From Parafrankia elaeagni (lineage in GTDB: Bacteria; Actinomycetota; Actinomycetes; Frankiales; Frankiaceae), in contig NZ_KB893772.1 in NCBI RefSeq assembly GCF_000374165.1, positions 62,001 through 126,000 on the forward strand: a stretch of 64,000 bases of DNA, given 5' to 3'. The notes beneath the pieces are model-generated. The model searched no databases. It was not told where the DNA came from and saw only the letters and a list, made by a program, of their open reading frames with translations. Shown here in pieces: positions 36,439 to 44,132 of this stretch. A program made the translations under genes and the position numbers. Position 1 is the first letter of the stretch. Every line of letters begins with the position of its first letter.

Positions 36439-37251
36439 TCAGTAGTAGAGGGCGCTGCCCAGCCCCAGCACCGCGAGTCGGCCTCCGCTCGGCGCAGGCT
36501 CGGAGGCGCAGCGCCGGTAGCTTTCGGTGGAGCTGCGCCCAGGCTGCAGTCCGGCGGTGATGGTCGCGTTGAAGAAGGTGGGTTTGGCGGGAATCCGTGA
36601 GCCGCCGACCTGCCACGCGAGGTTGACCGCGATGGAGCCTCCGGTTACCGCCGCTGAACCGCTGTTCGTGTACGCGATCGTGAGGCGGGCACAGGACGGA
36701 TCCGGATCGGATGAGACCTCCGCCAGCCGTGCCGTCAGCACCGGCAGCCCCTGGCGGGTAGTCGGTGCGGCGTGCGGCGTCACCGGCGGGGCTGGCACCG
36801 GAACCACGCGGCGGGTCGACGTGCCCGCCGGCGGCGGTGCGGGAGCGGGCGCAGCGCCGGCTTCCACCTGCGTCGCTCTCACTGCGGCGGACCCGGTGGG
36901 CGCAGCGGGCAGCCGATCGGGCCCGGTCCGGCCCGCCGGGCCCGCGGGCGCTGCGGGCTGGGGACGGATACCGGCGGCGGGTTCCTCGGGCTGCGGGCTT
37001 CCCACCGTGGGCGCTGCTCCCATCACCTGGCTGCCCGCCGACACCGCCGGTGCGGTGGACAGTCCAGTGGTGGGGAACACCGTGGGCGAGGGCGCCCCGG
37101 GCGGTGGGCTCACGGACACAGCCCGACCGGTGCGGGCGGGTTCGGCGTCCTCAGCCTGGCATCCCGACAGGGCCGCGCTGACCAGCGCCACCACCCCGCC
37201 GGCCGTCCGCGCTGTCATACGCCGTCGGCCGTGACCGCTCCGGATCCGCAT
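36439..37251 (-). CDS. Pro-rich lipoprotein, unknown family
   Basis: 270 residues from the ATG at 37251 (ATG 37218 also possible). A signal peptide with lipobox ALSGC is followed by a Pro/Ala-rich linker of about 130 residues. A C-terminal beta-like domain carries SDPDPSCARLTIAYTNSG, VNLAWQVGGSRIPAKPTFFN and LQPGRSSTESYRRCASEPAP, with a conserved Cys pair. The linker would span the cell wall. A truncated duplicate lies at 28040-28530. The antisense open frame through this gene and the next is a shadow. Confidence 0.7.
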   Translation of the reverse strand: MRIRSGHGRRRMTARTAGGVVALVSAALSGCQAEDAEPARTGRAVSVSPPPGAPSPTVFPTTGLSTAPAVSAGSQVMGAAPTVGSPQPEEPAAGIRPQPAAPAGPAGRTGPDRLPAAPTGSAAVRATQVEAGAAPAPAPPPAGTSTRRVVPVPAPPVTPHAAPTTRQGLPVLTARLAEVSSDPDPSCARLTIAYTNSGSAAVTGGSIAVNLAWQVGGSRIPAKPTFFNATITAGLQPGRSSTESYRRCASEPAPSGGRLAVLGLGSALYY

Positions 37252-37707
37252 CTCCTTCTCCGCCCCAGCCACCGCTGACTCCCTGGAAACAAAGGGGAAC
37301 AAACCTGCATCACGATCCCATACCGGATCTTCGTCAACGTCGGTGGACTCGGCGCCGTGTCCAGCAGCGGCGGGTGGCGGAACGGAAGGCCTGGAAGGGG
37401 GGTGGGAGGGACCCCGGTGGGTGAGGGTCGTCACCCCGGTGACGGCGGGTGGATGGTGCCGCGCAGGAGCCGGTGCGGCCGGTGACCAGCCCCGGGGGGT
37501 GATGGCGCGGCGGGTGGGGAGGGCCTGGGCCGGTGGGGGGCGGTCGCCGCGCGGGCCGGTCGGCGTATTGGCTGGGGTGGTCGTCCTGTGACCGGCGCCG
37601 GGGCGTGGCCGCGGGGTGGGCCGGGAACGGGCAGGGCGACGTCGACCGACGGGACCGCCGACGCCACCCCGCCCGGGGGGGCGCTCGGCGGGCGGGCAGG
37701 GGTGGGG
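37252..37707. other. Intergenic, no gene recognised
   Basis: 456 bases between divergent genes. It contains a 16-base palindrome CGTCACCCCGGTGACG at 37429-37444. Open frames are GC-rich and not protein-like. Probably holds the promoters of both flanking genes. Confidence 0.4.
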
Positions 37708-39120
37708 ATGACGACGGGCCAGGTGCAGGTGGAGGTTGTGGAGACCTCGACGTTGGGTGACCGCAGCTATCTGGCGCATGACGGGCGGGTGGCGGTGGTC
37801 ATCGACCCGCAGCGTGACATCGACCGGATGCTGGCGCTGGCGGGCCGGCTCGGGGTGCGGATCACCCATGTCGCGGAGACGCATCTGCACAACGACTATG
37901 TCTCCGGCGGGTTGGCGCTGGCCCGGCTGACCGGGGCGCGGTATCTGGTCGCGGCCGGCGACCGGGTGGGTTTCGACCGGGTGGCGGTCGCCGACGGCGA
38001 CGAGGTGGTGGTGTCGCCGTCGCTGCGGCTGGTGGTGGTGGGCACCCCGGGGCACACGTTCACCCACCTGTCGTTCGTGCTGGCCGGTCCGGACGGGCCG
38101 GTGGGGGTGTTCACCGGCGGGTCGCTGCTGTTCGGGACGACGGGACGCACCGACCTGCTCGGGGCGGACCAGGCGCACACGCTGGCCGGGCGCCAGCATG
38201 CGTCGGTGCGGCGGCTGGCCGATGCGCTGCCGGGTGGGGCGTGGGTGTGGCCGACGCACGGGTTCGGCAGTTTCTGTTCGGCGACGCAGGCGGACGCGGC
38301 GGCGTCGACGATCGGGCGGGAACGGTCGGTGAATCCGGCGCTGCGTCTGGAACGCGACGACTTCGTCGCCGAGGTGCTGGCTGGGTTGGACGCCTACCCG
38401 GCGTACTACGCGCACATGGGGGCCCGTAACGCCGCCGGGGCGGGACCGGTGGATCTGACGCCGGTGCGGCGCGCGGCGCCGGCGGAGCTGGGGGCGCGCC
38501 TCGCGGCCGGCGAGTGGGTGGTGGACCTGCGGTCGCGGGCCGCATACACGCAGTGTCATCTGGCGGGGACGATCAGCCTGGGTCTGGATGGTCCGATGGC
38601 GACGTGGCTGGGTTGGCTGGCGCCGTGGGGGGCGCCGATCACGCTGCTCGCCGACACGGAGGCCGATCTGGCGCAGGCGCAGCGGGAGCTGGCGCGGATC
38701 GGGATCGACCGGCCGGCGGCGGCGGCGACGGGCAGCCCGGTGCGGTGGGCGGGTGGTGAGGCGGGGCGGCTCGCGGCGCTGCCGGCGGCGACCTTCGCGG
38801 AGCTGGCCGCGGCCCGGGTGGGGACGCCGCCGCGTGGGCTGCCCCCGGCGCAGGTGGTCCTCGATGTGCGTCTGGGTGGGGAGTGGGCGGCGGGGCATGT
38901 CGACGGGGCGGTGCATGTGCCGTTGCCGGAGCTGGCGGGTCGGGTCGGGGAGGTGCCGGCGGGGGTGGTGTGGGTGTACTGCGGGTCGGGGTACCGGGCG
39001 GCGATCGCGGCGGGGCTGCTGGCGCGGGCCGGGCGCACGGTGGTGCACCTCGACGACGGTGTCGGCGGGGCCGCCGCGGCGGGTCTCGTCGTCCGCGGCG
39101 GGGTCGTCCGCGGCGGGTAG
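37708..39120 (+). CDS. Metallo-beta-lactamase fold / rhodanese fusion protein
   Basis: 470 residues, ATG with GGGGTGGGG upstream. Residues 1-230 are an MBL domain of the ETHE1 persulfide-dioxygenase type: VAETHLHNDYVSGGLALARL, LVVVGTPGHTFTHLSFVLA, GVFTGGSLLFGTTGRTDLLG and WPTHGFGSFC. Two rhodanese domains follow. The first (VVDLRSRAAYTQCHLAGTIS) has a degenerate active site. The second ends WVYCGSGYRAAIAAGLLARA with the catalytic Cys. A role in sulfide or persulfide handling is inferred from family. Confidence 0.88.
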   Translation: MTTGQVQVEVVETSTLGDRSYLAHDGRVAVVIDPQRDIDRMLALAGRLGVRITHVAETHLHNDYVSGGLALARLTGARYLVAAGDRVGFDRVAVADGDEVVVSPSLRLVVVGTPGHTFTHLSFVLAGPDGPVGVFTGGSLLFGTTGRTDLLGADQAHTLAGRQHASVRRLADALPGGAWVWPTHGFGSFCSATQADAAASTIGRERSVNPALRLERDDFVAEVLAGLDAYPAYYAHMGARNAAGAGPVDLTPVRRAAPAELGARLAAGEWVVDLRSRAAYTQCHLAGTISLGLDGPMATWLGWLAPWGAPITLLADTEADLAQAQRELARIGIDRPAAAATGSPVRWAGGEAGRLAALPAATFAELAAARVGTPPRGLPPAQVVLDVRLGGEWAAGHVDGAVHVPLPELAGRVGEVPAGVVWVYCGSGYRAAIAAGLLARAGRTVVHLDDGVGGAAAAGLVVRGGVVRGG

Positions 39121-39246
39121 GTCCCCGCCCGGCGGACGTCGTGGGTGTCGTGGGTGTCGGTGGGCTGCCGGGCGGGGTCGGTCTGTCCGTCATCGCGCAC
39201 CTGGTCCTCCCCCGGCGCCTGTCCGGCGCCGCCCTGGTGGCTGCGG

Positions 39247-39564
39247 CTACGCGGGGATGCCGCGGCGGACGAACGGCTGGAAGCCGTCGAGGCTGGTGGG
39301 GGTGCTGCCCACCGCACCGAAGTCGCCGCCGGGTGGCGCGAGGAGTTTCCAGTCGCCGTCGACCCAGCGGACCGTCAGCCGGTACACGACGTACGTGTGC
39401 TGGCTGCCGCGGGTGGCGACGAGCAGGTAGCTGATGGTCGCCTCGTCGTCGGTGTAGGTGTGGAGGGTGAATCCGGCGGAGGCGACGCCGGTGCCGTCGG
39501 TCTGTTCGCCGGCCGGGGGGACGTCGGGACGTCCGTCGCGGTGCACCCGGCGCAGTATGATCAC
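39247..39564 (-). pseudogene. C-terminal part of a conserved hypothetical protein from integrative elements
   Basis: 105 codons. TLHTYTDDEATISYLLVATR, YVVYRLTVRWVDGDWKLLAP and STPTSLDGFQPF resemble the end of a membrane-anchored protein often found in actinomycete conjugative elements. The N-terminal membrane part is missing. It is convergent with the MBL-rhodanese gene and near the tyrosine recombinase, suggesting a decayed integrated element. Confidence 0.45.
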
Positions 39565-39756
39565 CGCCGTGACCTGCGGGTACGGCTGTCAGCCTGAGGA
39601 CACCGCACCGGTACCGGACGGTGCGGTGTCCTACCGGCCGGTAGGGGCCGGTGTGCCACCGGGTCCGCACCTACCCGGCGATTACGATCACCGTGGCGTT
39701 GGTGGACGTCCATGGCCCGCCGGGGTGGGCGGGCGCGGGTCGGGAGGTGACCGAGG

Positions 39757-40830
39757 GTGCACGGGGACCTGACCGGGGACGGGGTGCGGGGCGAGGCGGG
39801 GTGCGAGGCGGTGCTGGCCGGGGAGGTCGTCACCGGGGAGGTGGTGGGGCCGGCGGCCGGTGGGGCCGGGGCGCTGGTGGGGCTCGGTGGTCCGCTCGCC
39901 GGCCGGGTCGGGGACTATGCGCGGGCGTCGCGGTCGGCGGCGACGTGGCGGGCCTACGACGCGGACCTGCGTCACTTCCGCGGCTGGTGCGCGCAGGAGG
40001 GGCTGGGTGACCTGCCGGCGTCGCCGGTGACCGTCGCCGGGTACATCGCCGCGCTGGCCGACGCCGGGTACGCCCCGTCGACGATCCGCCGCCGGCTGGC
40101 GGCGATCTCGGTGGCCCACCAGCTCGCCCACGCGGTCAACCCGACGGGCGCGGCGGAGGTGTCGGCGGTGTGGAACGGGATCCGCCGTTCCCGCGGCGTC
40201 GCCCCGTCCCGCAAGGCGGCGCTGGACACCTCGCTGCTGTCGCGGGTCGTCGCCGGTCTGGACGACGCGGTGCTCGCCGATGTGCGGGACCGGGCGCTGC
40301 TGCTGGTCGGGTTCGCCGGCTGCCTGCGGCGCAGCGAGCTGGTCGGGTTGAACACCGCGGATCTGGTGGAGACCGACGACGGGCTGGTGGTGACGGTGCG
40401 CCGGTCGAAGACCGACCAGGAGGCGGCCGGCGCGCAGGTCGGTCTGTCGTACGGGTCGTACCGTCCGACGTGCCCGGTCCGGGCGTGGCGGGGCTGGGTG
40501 GCGGCGGCGGCCGGGGCGGGGGTGCCGCTGGCCGGCGGGCCGGCGTTCCGGGGCGTCAACCGGCATGGGCAGGTCGGCGCGGGGCGGCTCTACTCCGGGT
40601 CGGTGGCACGGATCGTGCAGCGCCGGGTGGCGGCCGCGGGACTCGACCCGGCGGACTTCGCCGGGCATTCGCTGCGGTCGGGGTTCGCGACGGCGGCGGC
40701 GCGCGCCGGGGTGACCGACCGGTCGATCATGCGGCAGGGCCGGTGGCGGTCGGCGGCGTCGTTGGAGTCGTACGTGCGCGCCGGGCGGCTGTTCGACGCC
40801 GACAACCCGTCGGGTCGCGTCGGCCTGTAG
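39757..40830 (+). CDS. Tyrosine recombinase / phage-type integrase
   Basis: 357 residues, GTG start. A SAM-like N-terminal core-binding domain (SAATWRAYDADLRHFRGWCA; YAPSTIRRRLAAISVAHQLA) is followed by the catalytic domain. The Arg is in GCLRRSELVGL, the Lys in RRSKTDQEA, the His-x-x-Arg in FAGHSLRSGFATAAA, the Trp-containing box in MRQGRWRSAASLESY and the nucleophile Tyr in SYVRAG. All catalytic residues are present, so it could be active. No tRNA or att repeat is obvious nearby. Confidence 0.88.
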   Translation: MHGDLTGDGVRGEAGCEAVLAGEVVTGEVVGPAAGGAGALVGLGGPLAGRVGDYARASRSAATWRAYDADLRHFRGWCAQEGLGDLPASPVTVAGYIAALADAGYAPSTIRRRLAAISVAHQLAHAVNPTGAAEVSAVWNGIRRSRGVAPSRKAALDTSLLSRVVAGLDDAVLADVRDRALLLVGFAGCLRRSELVGLNTADLVETDDGLVVTVRRSKTDQEAAGAQVGLSYGSYRPTCPVRAWRGWVAAAAGAGVPLAGGPAFRGVNRHGQVGAGRLYSGSVARIVQRRVAAAGLDPADFAGHSLRSGFATAAARAGVTDRSIMRQGRWRSAASLESYVRAGRLFDADNPSGRVGL

Positions 40831-40939
40831 CCCCCACCGCGGTGGGGGCGCGCACCCCCGGTATCCCCCGATGGTGCTGCTGGGGGCCGGTGGGCCGGAA
40901 CGGGGCGTGGGTCTCAGGCGGGCCCCGGGGAGATGCCCG

Positions 40940-41125
40940 ATGTGCCATGCTGAGCGCCGGACGGTCGGGCAGGAAGCCGGTGTGAATCCGGCGCGGTCCC
41001 GCCACTGTCACCGGGGAGTCGACCTCAGCACACGGTCACGGCGGCGAGGATGGCCGCTGGAAGGCCGAGGGCAGGCGTTGATCCGGGAGCCAGGATACTG
41101 CCGCCGTCCGCGCTGGCTTCGAGGG
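40940..41125 (+). ncRNA. Cobalamin (B12) riboswitch
   Basis: The conserved core reads GAAGCCGGTGTGAATCCGGC then GCGGTCCCGCCACTGTCACC. The B12 box, AGCCAGGATACTGCC, lies at 41088-41102. Placement right before the cobalamin operon fits repression by adenosylcobalamin. The boundaries are approximate. Confidence 0.92.
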
Positions 41126-41154
41126 CGAGGACACCCCGGGGAGGACGTTTCGCC

Positions 41155-41286
41155 ATGCCCACCATTGTGCGTACCGCTGTGACGGCAAGGCCGGCGATGC
41201 CGGCGAGGCCCCGGCCACCCGCGTTGCCACCCGGCGAGCGACCTGCGGGGTCGGGGTGCGGGTGGGGGTGTGTGGGCCGGTGGTGA
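41155..41286 (+). CDS. Leader ORF coupled to the chelatase gene
   Basis: 43 codons, MPTIVRTAVTARPAMPARPR to a TGA at 41284-41286. GGGGAGGA ends about 9 bases before the ATG, a strong ribosome site placed just after the riboswitch. Its stop overlaps the chelatase GTG at 41283 by 4 bases (GTGA). The peptide has no recognised family and may be a translational coupler rather than a functional product. The alternative is that it is the remains of a longer gene. Confidence 0.45.
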   Translation: MPTIVRTAVTARPAMPARPRPPALPPGERPAGSGCGWGCVGRW

Positions 41287-43520
41287 CGTTTCCGTTCAGT
41301 GCCCTGGTCGGGTTGGACGAGCTGCGGCTGGCGTTGCTGCTCAACGCGGTGTCCCCGGCGGTCGGCGGGGTCCTCGTCCGTGGGGAGAAGGGCACCGCGA
41401 AGTCGACGGCGGTGCGGGCGCTGGCGTCGCTGCTGCCGGCGGTGACGGTGGTGGCGGGCTGCCGGTTCTCCTGTGATCCGCAGGCACCGGCGCCGCAGTG
41501 CCCGGACGGGCCGCATCCGTCCCCGACCGCGCTGACCCGCCCGGCGCGCCTCGTCGAGCTGCCGGTGGGGGCGTCCGAGGACCGGGTGACCGGCGCGCTG
41601 GACCTGGACCGGGCGTTGGCCGAAGGGGTGACGGCGCTGCGCCCGGGGCTGCTCGCCGCCGCCCACCGGGGGGTGCTCTACGTCGACGAGGTGAACCTGC
41701 TCGCCGACCATCTCGTGGACGTCCTGCTCGACGCGGCCGCCCTCGGGGTGGCGCAGGTGGAACGGGACGGGGTGTCGGTGCGCCACCCGGCCCGGTTCTG
41801 GCTGGTGGGGACGATGAACCCGGAGGAGGGGGAGCTGCGCCCGCAGCTGGTGGACCGGTTCGGGTTGACGGTGACGGTCGCCGCCAGCCGGGATCCGGCG
41901 GTGCGCGCGCAGGTGATCCGCCGCCGGTTGGCGTTCGACGCCGACCCGGTGGGTTTCACCGCTGCCTGGGAGGGTCACGAGGCGCAGCTGGCCGCCCGGA
42001 TCGCCGACGCCCGCGACCGGCTCGCCGGCATGGTCCTCGCCGACGCGGCGGTGGACGCGGTGGCGGCGGTGTGCGCGGCGTGTGATGTGGACGGGATGCG
42101 CGCCGACGTGGTGCTGGCTCGTACGGCGATGGCGGTGGCGGCGTGGGAGGGCCGCGAGGAGGTGCTGGCGGACGACATTCGGGTCGCGGCCCGGTTCGTG
42201 CTGCCGCACCGGCGCCGCCGCGGCCCGTTCGACGCCCCCGGTGCCGCGGACGACACCGGTCTGACGCAGACCGTCGACGACGCGTTGCGGGATCGGATCA
42301 GCCCGCCCGACGGGGACGACGACGGTCCAGGCGGAGGCGGAGGCGGAGGGGCACCGGGGCCGCCGGGTGGCGGGCAGCGCTGGCCCACCCAGACCCCCCA
42401 CCCGGACCAGCCCTCCTCCACCGAGCCGGCGGGAGCGGGCTCGGCGGGTGCCGGTGGCGGGCAGTCCTCGGCGGGTGGTGCGGCGTCCCCGCCGGCCGGT
42501 GGCCTGCCCGCCGGCGCGCACCCTGACCGTGGCCCCACGGGCGACGGCACCGGGAACGCCGGGAACGGCGACGGGTCCGCCCCCGCCGGGGCGGGGGCGG
42601 CGGGACGGCAGGTCGCCCGGTCGGGGCGGGAACCCGGATCCGGGCAGGGGGCTGCCACGGGCACGGTCGGGGCGGCCGGGGCGCCGTTTCGGCCGCGGCT
42701 GCTGCAGGTCGCCGGCGTCGGCGCGGGGGCGGCGGGTCGCCGTTCGGCGGCCGGCGGGCCGCGTGGCGCGGTGACCGGCGCCGGGGCAGACGCCCCCGGG
42801 CTGCACGTGACGGCGACGCTGCGGGCCGCCGCGCCGCACCAGCGGCTCCGCGGGCGCACCGGCCCGGGGCTGGTCCTGACACCGGCGGACCGCCGGGGGC
42901 CGCACCGCCGCGGACGGGAGGGGAACCTGGTGCTGTTCGTCGTCGATGCCAGCGGGTCGATGGCGGCCCGTACCCGGCTGCGGCACGTCGCGACCGCGGT
43001 GATGTCGCTGCTCGTCGACGCCTACCAGCGCCGCGACCGCATCGGCATGATCACGTTCCGGGGGGTGGGGGCGCAGGTGGTGCTGGCACCGACGTCCAGT
43101 GTGGAGGTGGGGGCCCGGCGTCTGGCGGGGCTGGCGACCGGCGGGCGGACCCCGATCGCGGCCGGGTTGGACGCCGCGGCGGGGGTGCTGCGCGCCGAGG
43201 CCCGCCGTGATCCGCACCGGCGTCCCCTGCTGGTGCTCGTCACCGACGGGCGGGCTACCGCCGGGCCGGATCCACGGGGGGCGGCGCGGGCACTGGTCCG
43301 CGGCGCCGGTGGGGTCGCCACCCGGACGGGCCGGCCGGCCGGCGCGGCGCCGCGGCGGGCGGGGCTGACCAGTGTGGTGGTCGACTGTGAGACCGGCCCG
43401 GTGCGCCTGGGCCTGGCGGGCCGCCTCGCCGTCGCCCTCGGGGCGTCCGTCGTCGGCCTGGACGCGCTGGGTGTCCCCGGCGCCGTGGGCGTGGGTGCGG
43501 CGACGGGGTGGGTGGCCTGA
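41283..43520 (+). CDS. ChlI/ChlD-type chelatase with VWA domain (cobalt/magnesium)
   Basis: About 745 residues from the GTG at 41283. AAA+ domain: FPFSALVGLDELRLALLLNA, Walker A RGEKGTAKSTAVRA, Walker B GVLYVDEVNLLADHLVD and LVGTMNPEEGELRPQLVDRF. A long Gly/Pro/Ala linker (about residues 340-510) leads to a VWA domain with the MIDAS start VLFVVDASGSMAARTRLRHV and TDGRATAGPDP. It resembles the I and D subunits of Mg-chelatase fused, as in actinobacterial cobaltochelatase-associated proteins. It probably powers cobalt insertion with a CobN-like subunit encoded elsewhere. Confidence 0.85.
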   Translation: MTFPFSALVGLDELRLALLLNAVSPAVGGVLVRGEKGTAKSTAVRALASLLPAVTVVAGCRFSCDPQAPAPQCPDGPHPSPTALTRPARLVELPVGASEDRVTGALDLDRALAEGVTALRPGLLAAAHRGVLYVDEVNLLADHLVDVLLDAAALGVAQVERDGVSVRHPARFWLVGTMNPEEGELRPQLVDRFGLTVTVAASRDPAVRAQVIRRRLAFDADPVGFTAAWEGHEAQLAARIADARDRLAGMVLADAAVDAVAAVCAACDVDGMRADVVLARTAMAVAAWEGREEVLADDIRVAARFVLPHRRRRGPFDAPGAADDTGLTQTVDDALRDRISPPDGDDDGPGGGGGGGAPGPPGGGQRWPTQTPHPDQPSSTEPAGAGSAGAGGGQSSAGGAASPPAGGLPAGAHPDRGPTGDGTGNAGNGDGSAPAGAGAAGRQVARSGREPGSGQGAATGTVGAAGAPFRPRLLQVAGVGAGAAGRRSAAGGPRGAVTGAGADAPGLHVTATLRAAAPHQRLRGRTGPGLVLTPADRRGPHRRGREGNLVLFVVDASGSMAARTRLRHVATAVMSLLVDAYQRRDRIGMITFRGVGAQVVLAPTSSVEVGARRLAGLATGGRTPIAAGLDAAAGVLRAEARRDPHRRPLLVLVTDGRATAGPDPRGAARALVRGAGGVATRTGRPAGAAPRRAGLTSVVVDCETGPVRLGLAGRLAVALGASVVGLDALGVPGAVGVGAATGWVA

Positions 43521-44128
43521 TGGCGCCGCAGGGGCAGCCGGAGCGGGTTCCCGACGACGGGCTGACGACGCGGCAGCGCCGTGACCGTCCGCTGCTGATC
43601 GTGCACACCGGGACGGGGAAGGGGAAGTCGACCGCCGCGTTCGGGTTGGCGTTGCGTGGCTGGGCGCAGGGCTGGCCGGTCGGGGTGTTCCAGTTCGTCA
43701 AGTCGGCGAAGTGGCGCATCGGTGAGGAGAAGGCGCTGCGGGCGCTGGCGGACACCGGCCAGGGCGGGACGGTCACCTGGCACAAGATGGGGTCGGGGTG
43801 GAGCTGGGTGCAGCGTCGCCTGGAGCTGGCGGAGGACCCGGCGGGTGCGGCGGCGGAGGGCTGGGCGCAGATCGCCCGTGACCTGGCCGCGCAGACCTAC
43901 GGGCTGTACGTCCTCGACGAGCTGACCTACCCGCTGCGGTGGGGCTGGATCGACCTCGACGAGGTCCTCGCCGTCCTCGCCGCCCGCCCCGGCCACCAGC
44001 ATGTGGTGATCACCGGCCGCGACGCGCCGGCAGCGCTCCTCGACGCCGCCGACCTCGTCACCGAGATGACGAAGGTGAAACATCCGATGGACGTCGGGCA
44101 GAAGGGCCAGCGGGGTATCGAATGGTGA
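43520..44128 (+). CDS. cobO: Corrinoid adenosyltransferase (cob(I)yrinate a,c-diamide)
   Basis: 202 residues. The ATG at 43520 overlaps the chelatase stop (TGATG). The CobO P-loop is LLIVHTGTGKGKSTAAFGLA, followed by VGVFQFVKSAKWRIGEEKAL, WHKMGSGWSWVQRR, VLDELTYPLRWGWID and VVITGRDAPAALLDAADLVT EM. It transfers the 5'-deoxyadenosyl group from ATP to the cobalt of the corrin ring. Full length for the family. Confidence 0.93.
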   Translation: MAPQGQPERVPDDGLTTRQRRDRPLLIVHTGTGKGKSTAAFGLALRGWAQGWPVGVFQFVKSAKWRIGEEKALRALADTGQGGTVTWHKMGSGWSWVQRRLELAEDPAGAAAEGWAQIARDLAAQTYGLYVLDELTYPLRWGWIDLDEVLAVLAARPGHQHVVITGRDAPAALLDAADLVTEMTKVKHPMDVGQKGQRGIEW

Positions 44129-44132
44129 CCCG

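Noticed and set aside
37429-37444. 16-base palindrome as an operator
   Set aside because: Short and GC-rich, with no adjacent regulator; could be chance in this sequence composition.
36439-39048. 869-codon open frame antisense to the MBL-rhodanese gene
   Set aside because: Only its C-terminal 270 codons (the lipoprotein) are protein-like; the rest is Arg/Pro/His-rich and opposite a clear gene, as expected in very GC-rich DNA.
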